This document shows positions 23,246-31,435 of a DNA stretch of 33,202 bases, piece by piece. The notes beneath the pieces were generated by a model that saw only the letters and a list, made by a program, of their open reading frames with translations, searched no databases and had not been told where the DNA came from. Source of the stretch: Micrococcales bacterium (GTDB lineage: Bacteria; Actinomycetota; Actinomycetes; Actinomycetales; Cellulomonadaceae); assembly GCA_014763765.1 (NCBI GenBank), contig JACXUT010000013.1, positions 1 through 33,202 on the forward strand. The letters run 5' to 3'. The translations under genes were made by a program, and so were the position numbers. The stretch's first letter is position 1; each line of letters opens with the position of its first letter.

Positions 23246-23701
23246 ATGGCGACTGTGCACGAAGCACCTCTGCCCGCGGACGGGATCACCGATGCTCTGC
23301 ATGCCTTCAGGGCTGAACTCGCTGCGACGCTTGGTGACGTCGCCAGCGTCACCTGGGACGGCGACCTCACCGTCGAGGGCTGCAACGTCGAACCGGCGGC
23401 CGAGTCGGCCGTCAGCGTCGGGTGGGTGCACTCGGCGGAGGACATCGTCGCCACCCTCGGACGTGCGCCGGGCTGGGACCTACCGCGGTCACCGGACGGT
23501 CTGAAGACTCTGCACGCCATCGTTGACGCGGCCGTTCACGGCGAGGTTGAGGTCGGCACCGGGCGTGGCCTGACCGTCTACCGTGTGCGGACGCCGGGCG
23601 GGACAGTGCTGGAGGACACGCACGAGGGACTCGCCGGATTCCTCATGTCGATGCCGTGGAAGCCGCGACTGCGATGGGCGACCGCCACGGCCTACAGGTA
23701 G
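23246..23701 (+). CDS. Hypothetical protein (151 aa)
   Basis: A 151-aa soluble protein, no family recognised. It is acidic in the first two thirds (TLGDVASVTWDGDLTVEGCN, WVHSAEDIVATLGRAPGWDL) and has beta-strand-like stretches later (GEVEVGTGRGLTVYRVRTPG), ending at a basic tail (WKPRLRWATATAYR). There is no signal peptide or membrane segment. The ATG at 23246 is preferred because CACGAT lies 6 nt upstream (leaderless layout) and no ribosome site is visible; the in-frame ATG at 23228 is an alternative. It is divergent from the relaxase and faces the SIR2-like gene convergently across a 316-bp gap. It could be cargo of the element. Confidence 0.6.
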   Translation: MATVHEAPLPADGITDALHAFRAELAATLGDVASVTWDGDLTVEGCNVEPAAESAVSVGWVHSAEDIVATLGRAPGWDLPRSPDGLKTLHAIVDAAVHGEVEVGTGRGLTVYRVRTPGGTVLEDTHEGLAGFLMSMPWKPRLRWATATAYR

Positions 23702-24017
23702 CGACAAGGCACCGGCGCAGAGCCCGCCTGCTCGATCCGCCAGACCTGGCACGCGACCCGGGTCACGACCCTGATGCCGGCCGGAGCACCGATGACGGAC
23801 CGCGACTCTTCTTGCATCTATGCGCTGTTGGTGGCGCCGGGTCGCTCCGAGGCCCCGCAGCGCCACCTCGACCCCCTGAATAGAAGACCAACCCGGATGA
23901 CCGCGACTCCGCAGAGCAGGGCACGCGACACCGCTTGTATGGGCGCCCGCTCGCTTCGATCGGTTGCACACCTCGTACTTCCGCACCGTGCCAGAGGACG
24001 ACGGACGTGCCCCTTGG
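23702..24017. other. Noncoding gap between the 151-aa gene and the SIR2-like gene
   Basis: Open frames here (for example the GTG/ATG frame from 23774) show no recognisable protein and run into the antisense of the SIR2-like gene. No clear repeat, promoter or terminator was found. It may be degraded former coding sequence. Confidence 0.4.
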
Positions 24018-27000
24018 TCAGTAGTGCCTGTCGAACCCGCTCTCGGTCGCCGCGGCGACGAGGGGCTGGACCGCGGCGTCTCCGAGCACTTCTCGCATAT
24101 TGTCGATCAGGTCCTGCACCTGATGCGGAACGAGATAGCCGGTGGGTGAAGAGTTCCGGATTCGTTGAACGTAGTGCTCAACGAGGGTCGGTCCGTGCTC
24201 GAGCAGCACCCCATCGGGAAAGTCGGGATCGAAGAACCGGTCGCCCAAGCCGATTCCCCGTCCACCAAGCACGCCCGATGCTTCCGGTATTGCCGCCCCA
24301 AGATGCGGCAATGCGTCCGCCCAACGAGCGAGTTCCTCCAGCTCTGCTGTTCGCGGAATCCCGGCGAGCCGAGCCCTCACGTGATCACCGAGCCAACGTT
24401 CCCATACTGCTGCCCCGTCGACGCGGTCGGACTGCAGCAGGCGAACAGCTGCTTCCGCGAACTCTGCGGCGTGTGCGCCGTCGTTGGCGAGGACGCTGCG
24501 GTCTAGGAGGGCCTGTCGCTCTTCGACGCTGATCCCGGCTACGGCGACTATCGATGCGACCAGCCCGAGGAACTGATCTCGCAATCGGTCATCAAGATCC
24601 CCAAGGCGATCCCATTCCGCCATCACGCCCTCGAGCAGCCCAGCGCCCAGCAACTTATCGTTGTATCGCGGGTGGTGCAGATACGGAGACCACGCGAGCC
24701 TCGCCGTTGCGTCTTCCAAGAACAAGGGGATGACGCGCTCGATTGCGAAATCGGGGTCGGCGGCGAACAGGAAAAAGAGCCCACTTGCAACTGCCGGTTG
24801 CGTGGCGTCGAGTGTGTCGTCGGTGCCTTGAAGCAACAGCCCCAGCGCGGCGCGTTCCTGTTCGCTGAGGCCCGACCAACCGTCTCGGTTGTGCCGCCAA
24901 CGGCGGTCGATCTCGCCTATCCAGTACTGCGCCAGCTCCCCCGGCCACGAATTAAGGTATAGGGGCGCAAAAGAGACAGGATCCAGATCCTGCGGGTGGG
25001 TGAAGGACGCGCTGTGCTCATGCCATAGCGCGAGCGCGACGTCGCGCATCGCGGCGAGCGCCGGTGTCTCATCGAAATCGGCCTGCGACCGCACCTGCTC
25101 GAAGAGGAACCGGCTGATCGTGCGTGCGGACTCTACATCTCCTACAAGTTCCGATACTCGCGCCACAGCCGTTTCGGCGTAGGCAGCCAAGTCCGCCTTT
25201 GCCCAGCCGCCGGCCAGGGCTCGCCGAATGTCAGCCGCTTGCTCATCGGCCCGCTCAGCGATCAGACGCCACATCTGTTCGCCCACATCGGGACGGGCCT
25301 CTGCGACCCGGCTGACGAGAGAAAGAGCGTCCTCCCATCTCGGCTGATCGAAGGCTCGCTCCGAGTAGTCGCGACTCACGAGGTCTTGGAGTGCATCTGC
25401 CGGGTCATTCTCGAACGACTGCACAAAGTCGTCCGGCTCCATGGGGAACTTCCCGCCCCAGGTTCCGCTTGACATCCAGCGGTCGAAGTCCGGGTGCTCT
25501 CGCGGCGCGAAATCAGGGTTTGCCTCTTGCGCGGCCTCAAGCTCGCTGGCCGCATCCCGCCATTCCGACGCGACGTCAGTGAGCCAGACCAGGGCGTTAT
25601 ATCTTGCGTACGCGATATGACGGTCGAGATCGGGTATTTCTTCGGACACTGATGGGCCTGCAAGGACGGCCGCCAGGAGTCGATCGCGGGCTGAGTCAGA
25701 GGCCAACGGGGTGGCGGCCTGCAGTACTTGGTATACCTCGTGCTTTAAGCCGGTCTTGTAGATCAGCGACCTGTCCAGCAACCATGAGATCTTCTCATCG
25801 GGGTCGCGAGACTGGTCTCGGGCCAGGAGGTGGAGTGCGAGACGCTGGAAGAGCTCCCGACCGAGTGACCACCACCGCTCCGGCAAGTCGGCGAGAACGG
25901 GCAGTGCCTTCTCGCCGTACGCTCGCAGTCCGTCGATCACGGCGTCGAGAGGGTCGGGGAACTCGTCCTGTGGGTGCGGTTCAATTGCTGAACGCCCGAA
26001 GCTCAGGCTGTCCCACTCCCTCGGCCCAAAGTATGCGCCGAGCAAGTCGTAGGCAGCGCTAAGGGCGTCTTCAAGAAGGCTCTCGAGCGCGGGATCGCCA
26101 GGCTCAGACGCCTCGATAATTCTCGAAATTTGGCTGGTGAGGCTCTCCGCCGCGGTGCTCCATCGGGCTTCGGCATCCGGAGGTGCAGTCGCTGATTCCG
26201 CCTCGCTGAGGAACCACCGTCGCTTCAACGCCAAGCGTGGCCGCAGCGCAGATCTCAACACGGAGACGTGCTCCGCGTGATCGCCGGGGACATATGCCAG
26301 CAACCAATCCGTTTCCACTGGAGCCGAGTGACCATGGATGGAGCTCGCAAGAAGCACCTTCCAGCGTCGCCCGGCGTCGGCGTCCTTCTTGCCTAGCTGG
26401 TCCGCCGCCCAGCAGGCACCTCGAAAGAGTGCGTCCGAGAACGCTTGTCCTAGGCGCTGCACGGTCTGTAAGGCCGCACCGTGTAGTTCGGGCGATGTGA
26501 TGAAGACGCTGCAGAACCAGTTGACAAGGGTTGGCTCCGCTTCGCCACCGCGCCCACCGGCGAAGATCGACCTAAACCCCGAGAGGTCCTCTGCCCATTG
26601 AAGCCAGGCCAACTTGTGGTCGAGGACGGCGTTTTCGACCGCCGCGGCGAAGTGGCGAGCGCCGTCTGTAGTCGCGAGCCGGTCAGCAAGATAATCACGA
26701 TCGACTGGGGTCATCTCCGGGCCGGCGTCGATGATTTCGATCATGCGCGACTGGTGGTCCGTCTGACCCATTCGGGCACGTACGTCCCACGCCTGAAGTG
26801 CCGCGACGAGGGCGGTATGATCATCGCCAACTACTGGATAACCAATCGTGCCCACGCCCAGTCGCTCCCATTTTGGGTCTGCTGCATGGTGTAGCGGCGT
26901 GAAGGCGAAGCGCAGCGTCCGCGGCGGAAGTCCGAGCGCAAGGTAGCGCATGATCGGGTCGTCGTGGCTGTATCCGACGAATACTACGGTGTACTCCTGG

Positions 27001-27557
27001 AACATCGGCAACAAGAACCGTGTGGCCCAGCCCCGAGTCAAGTAGGCTCGTCCAAAATCGGTATCGGTGAGGACGAGCTCGCGCGGATCTCGGCGCACCG
27101 AGCCGTGCAGGTGGACGAGGCCGATGAATTCGTCGCCGAGGGGAAGCGAGGGCCCGAACCACGTGTCGCGCACCTCCACCCCCGCATCGGCCGCCGCGGA
27201 AAGTAGGTGATCGTCGAAGTTCGTGGTAACGATGCGCACATCCCCGGTGGAAGATGCCAGTCGCACGAGCGCGGTGTGCGTGGCGTTGGGCAACGAACCA
27301 GCTCGGCCGATCAGATCGCGCGTGTGTGCGTGGGTGTCGAATCCGGCAGGTAGTTCTCCGAGGAAGGTGTCGAGGTTTGTGGTGTCCGCGAACGGAATCC
27401 GGGCCATGCTCGCCAACTCGCGAGCCAGGCCGGTGAACGATGGCAGGCTGGATGGCGGACCCATTGATGCACCGGCACCGACGAAGAAGACCAGGTGCCC
27501 CGCGGCATGCGCGTCGATGACGGCCTGCGGTAGCTCCACCTCACTGGTGATCCACAT
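24018..27557 (-). CDS. SIR2-like NAD-hydrolase-type protein with long C-terminal region (SIR2/DUF4020 type)
   Basis: A 1179-aa protein from the ATG at 27557 (GCGGAG just upstream), or 1194 aa from the ATG at 27602. Numbered from the longer form, the N-terminal SIR2-like domain shows the NAD-binding LVFFVGAGASMG (37-48), IVTTNFDDHL (124-133), the catalytic-type LVHLHGS (162-168) and VVFVGYSHDDPIMRYL (206-221). The remaining 900 residues are mostly helical and Trp-rich and match the layout of SIR2 proteins with a C-terminal DUF4020 region; this family name is from memory. SIR2-like effectors deplete NAD upon phage infection in several defence systems (DSR, Thoeris, SIR2-HerA, short pAgo). The gene has visibly more A/T-rich codons than the backbone, indicating transfer. 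No partner gene is obvious. Confidence 0.85.
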   Translation of the reverse strand: MWITSEVELPQAVIDAHAAGHLVFFVGAGASMGPPSSLPSFTGLARELASMARIPFADTTNLDTFLGELPAGFDTHAHTRDLIGRAGSLPNATHTALVRLASSTGDVRIVTTNFDDHLLSAAADAGVEVRDTWFGPSLPLGDEFIGLVHLHGSVRRDPRELVLTDTDFGRAYLTRGWATRFLLPMFQEYTVVFVGYSHDDPIMRYLALGLPPRTLRFAFTPLHHAADPKWERLGVGTIGYPVVGDDHTALVAALQAWDVRARMGQTDHQSRMIEIIDAGPEMTPVDRDYLADRLATTDGARHFAAAVENAVLDHKLAWLQWAEDLSGFRSIFAGGRGGEAEPTLVNWFCSVFITSPELHGAALQTVQRLGQAFSDALFRGACWAADQLGKKDADAGRRWKVLLASSIHGHSAPVETDWLLAYVPGDHAEHVSVLRSALRPRLALKRRWFLSEAESATAPPDAEARWSTAAESLTSQISRIIEASEPGDPALESLLEDALSAAYDLLGAYFGPREWDSLSFGRSAIEPHPQDEFPDPLDAVIDGLRAYGEKALPVLADLPERWWSLGRELFQRLALHLLARDQSRDPDEKISWLLDRSLIYKTGLKHEVYQVLQAATPLASDSARDRLLAAVLAGPSVSEEIPDLDRHIAYARYNALVWLTDVASEWRDAASELEAAQEANPDFAPREHPDFDRWMSSGTWGGKFPMEPDDFVQSFENDPADALQDLVSRDYSERAFDQPRWEDALSLVSRVAEARPDVGEQMWRLIAERADEQAADIRRALAGGWAKADLAAYAETAVARVSELVGDVESARTISRFLFEQVRSQADFDETPALAAMRDVALALWHEHSASFTHPQDLDPVSFAPLYLNSWPGELAQYWIGEIDRRWRHNRDGWSGLSEQERAALGLLLQGTDDTLDATQPAVASGLFFLFAADPDFAIERVIPLFLEDATARLAWSPYLHHPRYNDKLLGAGLLEGVMAEWDRLGDLDDRLRDQFLGLVASIVAVAGISVEERQALLDRSVLANDGAHAAEFAEAAVRLLQSDRVDGAAVWERWLGDHVRARLAGIPRTAELEELARWADALPHLGAAIPEASGVLGGRGIGLGDRFFDPDFPDGVLLEHGPTLVEHYVQRIRNSSPTGYLVPHQVQDLIDNMREVLGDAAVQPLVAAATESGFDRHY

Positions 27558-27642
27558 GGGTCTCCGCTCGTCTGGAACAAACTCGCGTGCGCGCCCGGCC
27601 ATGCGCGGAGTGAGCGCGTGGGAGGTACGACTGACCGCTTCA

Positions 27643-27671
27643 AGATCGCCTAGTCGCGCTCAAGTCGTCAA
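27643..27671 (-). promoter_or_regulatory. Possible promoter of the SIR2-like gene
   Basis: On the minus strand TTGACG (27666-27671) is followed after about 17-18 bp by CGATCT/GATCTT. The -35 is good and the -10 is poor. Confidence 0.3.
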
Positions 27672-27785
27672 CCGTTGGCCGGTGTGGCTCAGCACCGCAG
27701 CTCGCCCACCCGTGATTGCGCCTCCGGCCGTGGCTGGATCGCGTCTCGCCGGGGCCCGCCTGGCAGAGGGCTAGCGGGCGCCCCG

Positions 27786-28062
27786 TGGTCAGCGCGTGGT
27801 CAGCGGCCACCCCGGAACGGGGTCGCCGCACGGACTACCCGCATGTAATTCCGCAGGTCAGGGCGCTATCCACAGACCAAGATCGAACTCCAAGAGCGGG
27901 TGTCGACGGTTCATGTCTGTCTAGGCTTACAGAGGCGGGCCAGCGAGGCGTCATTACAGTTCAGGGGGACATCGGCGCCGCGTACGCCGCGGGGGCCATT
28001 TCCGTTTGGTGAGCGTTGGTCATCGGGTGGTCGGTGGCATGTCTCGAGATGTGGACGGGCCC
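27786..28062. other. Right attachment region (attR) with decayed tRNA-Arg 3' half and arm repeats
   Basis: The 20-mer at 27786-27805 matches the putative arm repeat at 16333-16352 with one mismatch. Positions 27888-27934 match the tRNA-Arg 3' half (anticodon loop to beyond the discriminator) at 36 of 47 positions; 8 of the 11 differences are transitions, and AGCGGGTGTCG (27895-27905) is intact. Similarity resumes at 27954-27980 and 28015-28059 with sequence downstream of the real tRNA. The copy cannot fold as a tRNA. The whole gene-free stretch 27603-28309 contains this and no supported gene. Confidence 0.65.
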
Positions 28063-28309
28063 GTCAAGGTCATTGCTGTGCGCCTCCGGGCGTCTGCGTT
28101 GACTGGAAGCGGCGCGGCGATTCGTCCTACGCGTAGCCCGCTGGATCGGTGAGGTCACGTCGCGGGACCTCTCGGCGGCGGACTGAGGCGAGCTCAGCGC
28201 GGGGTCTTGCTCGACCTGCAGGACCGGGCGCACGAATGAAGCGTCGGACTTAGCAGGTGGACTCCGTTCTCTGCCCCGCGCCGCATCTCGCGGTGCAAGA
28301 CTCACCGGC

Positions 28310-28885
28310 ATGGTCAACGTCCTGGATCTCGCCGTGGACGAGTGGGAGGGCCTCGCGACGCTGGTCCCGTCGGTCGACGGCACGGCTCTGGCCGACATGG
28401 TGCAGGCCTTCGAGCAGAGCCGGGGCTTCACGCCTGCCGGGGGTTACGCGGGTGTCGGGCCGACGCTCGTCGCATTCGACGACATCCCTGACTACTACCT
28501 CGGCGTCGCGAGACGGCAGTGGCCCCGGCGTGAGCGGGTCTGGCTTCTCGGGTGTGAGTGCGGTGAGGAGGGGTGCTGGCCGTTCGAGGCTGAGGTGACG
28601 CTCGCCGGCCAGTCGGTGACGTGGTCCAGCTTCTCCCAGCCGCACCGCCGGGCGAGGTCGTACGCGGGGTTCGGTCCGTTCGTGTTCGATCGGCGCCAGT
28701 ACGAGGACGCGGTCGTCGCAGCCGTGGCAGCGCTGCGCGCCGGAGGGTGGGGCCCGGCTCCTGACGTGGCGGTGAGTGCGTCGGCCCCGGCGCGCTGGTC
28801 TCGGTGGCCTCTGCGCCGTCGACCGCCCCACCCCGTCTCACCCCGACCCGGTCCTGCCGCGGCCCCGGGCGATCCTCACCGATAG
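28310..28885 (+). CDS. Hypothetical protein with CxCxxxxC motif (191 aa)
   Basis: A 191-aa protein of unknown function. The core (about 1-145) is well formed, with acidic N-terminal segments, strand-like GPTLVAFDDIPDYYLGVARR, and a Cys cluster LLGCECGEEGCWPF (about 79-92) that could bind a metal. VTWSSFSQPHRR and FGPFVFDRRQYEDAVVAAVA follow. Similar Cys-containing proteins occur widely in bacteria as unnamed families; I cannot give a function. The last 45 residues are Pro/Arg/Ala-rich and look like read-through into low-complexity sequence. AAGACT ends 7 nt before the ATG, consistent with a leaderless start. It is the first gene outside the decayed attachment copy. Confidence 0.65.
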   Translation: MVNVLDLAVDEWEGLATLVPSVDGTALADMVQAFEQSRGFTPAGGYAGVGPTLVAFDDIPDYYLGVARRQWPRRERVWLLGCECGEEGCWPFEAEVTLAGQSVTWSSFSQPHRRARSYAGFGPFVFDRRQYEDAVVAAVAALRAGGWGPAPDVAVSASAPARWSRWPLRRRPPHPVSPRPGPAAAPGDPHR

Positions 28886-28908
28886 GTCGTCGCGACGCTG
28901 CCCAGGGT

Positions 28909-29889
28909 TCACGCCGACGCCATCCCCGCGAGCCCCTGCCCGAACGTCACCCCCGGCACGTACCCGAGCTCCCTCCGCGCGGCCGTGATGTCGTACGCCC
29001 GGTCGCGCCCCGTGAAGCTCACCAGCCAGTTCGTCAGCGGCGGAGCGGTGCGCCGCCGCAGCACCCGCGCCGCCCGGTCCACCGCCGCAGCGAGCAGCGA
29101 GGCCACCGCGAGCGGGACGCTGCGGCTCCCCGACACGTCCACGCCCTGCGTCGCCAGCAGCGGCACCAGGAACTCGCGGATCGGCATCGGCGCGCCGTCG
29201 GTCACGTGGTAGACGCCGCCGGGCCGCCCGCGGGTGAGCGCGAGGACCAGGGCGGTGACGAGGTTGTCGACGTGGACCATGTCGACGGTGTGGCGGCCGT
29301 GGTCGATCCAGGCGAACCGACCCGTCCGCGCCGCCTCGACGAAGCCGTCGATCGTCGCCATCCCGCGTCCCCAGATGAACGGCGGCCGCAGGATCACGAG
29401 CTCGGTGCTCCCCGCAGGCGCGGCGAGGAGGGCGCGTTCGGTCGCGAGCTTGACCCGGCTGTAGGCGATGTTGGGCCGGCCCTCGGGGGTCGTCTCGTCG
29501 ACGACCGGGCGGCGCTGGCTGCCGGTGGAGACGGAGGCGGCGCTGACGAGGACGAAGCGGCGCACTCCGGCAGCGACGGCGGCGGCGTGCAGGGCGACGG
29601 TGGGCGCGTGGTTGAGGCGCTCGAACAGGGCGTCCGGTCCCCAGAACTCCATGTGCGCGGCCGTGTGCACGACGGCGTCGACGTCGGCGAGGCGTGCGAG
29701 CCACTCGGCGCCCGCCGCGTCCGCCAGGTCGGCGAGGTCCCCGCGCAGCGCGACGGCGCCGGCCGCGCGGACCCGCTGGGCGCTGGATTCCGACCGCGCG
29801 AGGGCGGTGACCTGGTGGCCCTCGGCGACGAGTCGGCGCACGAGCGAGCCGCCGACGAAGCCGCTGCCTCCGGTGACGAAGATCCTCAT
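28909..29889 (-). CDS. NAD-dependent epimerase/dehydratase (extended SDR)
   Basis: A 326-aa extended short-chain dehydrogenase. The NAD(P)-binding GGSGFVGG (7-14) begins the Rossmann fold. DAVVHTAA (71-78) and FVLVSAASV (112-120, with the catalytic Ser region) follow, and the active site YSRVK (Y143, K147) is intact. The C-terminal substrate half contains LRPPFIWGRG and VDMVHVDNLVTALV. Overall it resembles 3-beta-HSD/NAD-dependent epimerase proteins acting on sugars or steroid-like substrates; the substrate cannot be told. It is transcribed divergently from a MarR regulator across 149 bp, which probably controls it. The ATG at 29889 directly precedes the first strand. Confidence 0.9.
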   Translation of the reverse strand: MRIFVTGGSGFVGGSLVRRLVAEGHQVTALARSESSAQRVRAAGAVALRGDLADLADAAGAEWLARLADVDAVVHTAAHMEFWGPDALFERLNHAPTVALHAAAVAAGVRRFVLVSAASVSTGSQRRPVVDETTPEGRPNIAYSRVKLATERALLAAPAGSTELVILRPPFIWGRGMATIDGFVEAARTGRFAWIDHGRHTVDMVHVDNLVTALVLALTRGRPGGVYHVTDGAPMPIREFLVPLLATQGVDVSGSRSVPLAVASLLAAAVDRAARVLRRRTAPPLTNWLVSFTGRDRAYDITAARRELGYVPGVTFGQGLAGMASA

Positions 29890-29950
29890 GGCTGGTCCTC
29901 TCCGATCGACGTGCGTGGGCTGCGGGGGCGCGACGGCACCACTCGGGAGC

Positions 29951-30030
29951 GCATTGACACCAAACAGTTCGATATCAATACATCGGGATCAATGTAACCC
30001 GCCGTAGGATCAACTCGTCAAGGGAGGAGG
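29951..30030. promoter_or_regulatory. Divergent promoter/operator between the epimerase and marR
   Basis: This A/T-rich island contains ATTGAC, TCGATATCAA (a one-mismatch palindrome at about 29969-29978) and ATCAATG (29987-29993). A TAGGAT -10 for marR lies at 30005-30010, followed by AGGAGG at 30025-30030. MarR proteins usually bind such AT-rich palindromes between divergent genes. Confidence 0.5.
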
Positions 30031-30038
30031 CGGTGCTC

Positions 30039-30506
30039 ATGGCACGCAGGAGAGCGACGGTGACGGCCGCCGAGGTGGCGGACGAGTTCAGCCGCACGGC
30101 CAAGGTGCTGGTGCGGCGCCTGGACGAGCGGCTGGGCGAGCACGGCGTGTCGACGCCGCGGTCACGCCTGGTGGTCGAGGTGGCCCGGTCGCAGCCGGTC
30201 CGCCTCACCGAGCTCGCGCACGCGGTGGGCGTCGCGCAGGGCACGGCCTCGACGCTGGTCGACGGGCTCGTCCGCGACGGGCTGCTCGAGCGTCGGCCGA
30301 GCGCCGATGACCGCCGGTCCGTGCTGCTGCACGTCACCCCCGACGGCGCCGCTCTGGCCGACGTGTGGGTGCGCAGCTACGAGCGCGCGACGGACGAGCT
30401 GTTCGCGGTCCTCGACGACGACGAGCTGACGGCCCTGGCCGTGATGCTGCGCAAGCTCGGCGCCGCGCCCGCCGGCGACGCCCCCGGCCGCCCCGCCCCG
30501 GACTGA
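30039..30506 (+). CDS. MarR-family transcriptional regulator
   Basis: A 155-aa winged-helix regulator. Helices at 6-45 lead to the HTH (LTELAHAVGVAQGTASTLVD, about 57-76), followed by the wing with the family signature LERRPSADDRRSVLLHVT (about 84-101), including the conserved DxR. C-terminal helices form the dimer interface. The ATG at 30039 is chosen over the GTG at 30033 because the AGGAGG is 8 nt away rather than 2. Such proteins repress divergent genes and are released by phenolic or redox signals; the divergent epimerase gene is the likely target, along with itself. Confidence 0.9.
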   Translation: MARRRATVTAAEVADEFSRTAKVLVRRLDERLGEHGVSTPRSRLVVEVARSQPVRLTELAHAVGVAQGTASTLVDGLVRDGLLERRPSADDRRSVLLHVTPDGAALADVWVRSYERATDELFAVLDDDELTALAVMLRKLGAAPAGDAPGRPAPD

Positions 30507-30549
30507 TCCGGGCCGGAGCGCCCGAGGGCGCCGCCCTGCACGCGAGGGC

Positions 30550-31296
30550 TCAGCGCGCGGTCGCCCGCGCTGCCTCCTCGATCAGCTCCGCCACGACGCC
30601 GGGCTGCGACACGGTGACCGCGTGCGACGCGTCCACCTCGACCGCGTGCGACGACGCCCGCGACGCCATGAACCGCTGCGCCTCCGCGGGGACGGCCAGG
30701 TCGGCGAGGGTGACGAGCGTCCACGACGGGATCGTCTTCCAGGCGGCCCTGGTGGCCTTGTCGGCGAGCGCCTCGCCGATGATCGGCCGCTGGGTGACGG
30801 CCATGACGGACGCGACGTCCGCGGGGACGTCGCCGGCGAACACGGGCCCGAACTTGTCGAGCTGGATGTAGAGGTCGTCGACGGTGCGCCCGTCGGGGGT
30901 GCGCACGGGCACGGGCCGCAGAGCGCCGCCGAGCTCGTTGCCGGGGTAGCGGCCGGCGAGCTCGCCGGTGCTCTCGCCCTCCTCGAGCAGGAAGCTCGCG
31001 ACGTACACGAGCGCCCGGACGCCGGGGTGGCCGTCGGCGGCCTCGCTCATGACGGTGCCGCCGTAGGAGTGGCCGGCCAGGACGATCGGGCCGTCGATGC
31101 TGTCCAGGACGTCGCGCAGGAACCGGGCGTCGCCGTCCAGGGAGCGCAGGGGGTTGGCGACGGCGAGCACGGTGTAGCCGTCCTGGCGCAGCCGGGCGAT
31201 CACGTCGTTCCAGCTGGAGGAGTCGGCGAACGCGCCGTGCACGAGCACGACGGTGGGGGTGGAGGTGCCGGTGCTGTCGAGCGTGGTGTCGGTCAT
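30550..31296 (-). CDS. Alpha/beta hydrolase
   Basis: A 248-aa alpha/beta-fold hydrolase. The oxyanion-hole strand is VVLVHGAFADSSSW (about 16-29). The nucleophile elbow is LAGHSYGGTV with S77, the acid is probably D199 in TLADLAVP, and the catalytic His is H225 in DASHAVTVSQP. It resembles esterase/haloperoxidase-like hydrolases of unknown substrate. The start at 31296 is supported by GAGAGGA upstream; the longer frame to 31380 lies in the divergent promoter. It is divergent from the GntR regulator at 31436, which likely controls it, and its 3' end is convergent with the MarR gene. Confidence 0.9.
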   Translation of the reverse strand: MTDTTLDSTGTSTPTVVLVHGAFADSSSWNDVIARLRQDGYTVLAVANPLRSLDGDARFLRDVLDSIDGPIVLAGHSYGGTVMSEAADGHPGVRALVYVASFLLEEGESTGELAGRYPGNELGGALRPVPVRTPDGRTVDDLYIQLDKFGPVFAGDVPADVASVMAVTQRPIIGEALADKATRAAWKTIPSWTLVTLADLAVPAEAQRFMASRASSHAVEVDASHAVTVSQPGVVAELIEEAARATAR

Positions 31297-31360
31297 CGGA
31301 GTGTCCTCTCGGTGATCCGGGGCGGGCGGGTCCCGCTCCGGTCGGGATGAGTAACGCACG

Positions 31361-31393
31361 CGGTATCCGATATATTGCATCCAGCGATACGCT
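31361..31393. promoter_or_regulatory. Divergent promoter/operator between the hydrolase and gntR
   Basis: The intergenic region has an interrupted inverted repeat GTATC...GATAC around an A/T-rich core with ATAT and TGCAT. TACGCT at 31388-31393 is a likely -10 for gntR. A GntR dimer site in this position would control both genes. Confidence 0.45.
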
Positions 31394-31435
31394 CTGTCGA
31401 GAGCTCGACCCCCGCCGATCCGAGAGGACCCGCCC

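Larger units (their letters stand above)
16185..27934. mobile_element. Putative integrative mobilizable element in tRNA-Arg
   Basis: The span runs from an intact tRNA-Arg to a decayed copy of its 3' half at 27888-27934. Inside lie a tyrosine integrase and excisionase, a MobF relaxase-helicase, an orphan DGQHR protein, a SIR2-like protein and several unknown genes. No coupling protein, VirB4 or other type IV secretion gene is visible, so it would depend on a helper for transfer. Genes inside, above all the SIR2-like one, use more A/T-ending codons than the flanks. The integrase is not next to either end, which suggests gene gain between the attachment site and the integration module, or accretion. 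The boundaries are inferred from the repeat, not shown experimentally. Confidence 0.75.

Noticed and set aside
23774-24532. Plus-strand frame in the gap and over the 3' end of the SIR2-like gene
   Set aside because: Low-complexity Arg/Ser/Pro-rich translation, mostly antisense to the strongly supported SIR2-like gene.
27888-27934. A second functional tRNA gene
   Set aside because: Only the 3' half is present, stems carry several mismatches and there is no D arm or 5' acceptor strand; it is a relic.
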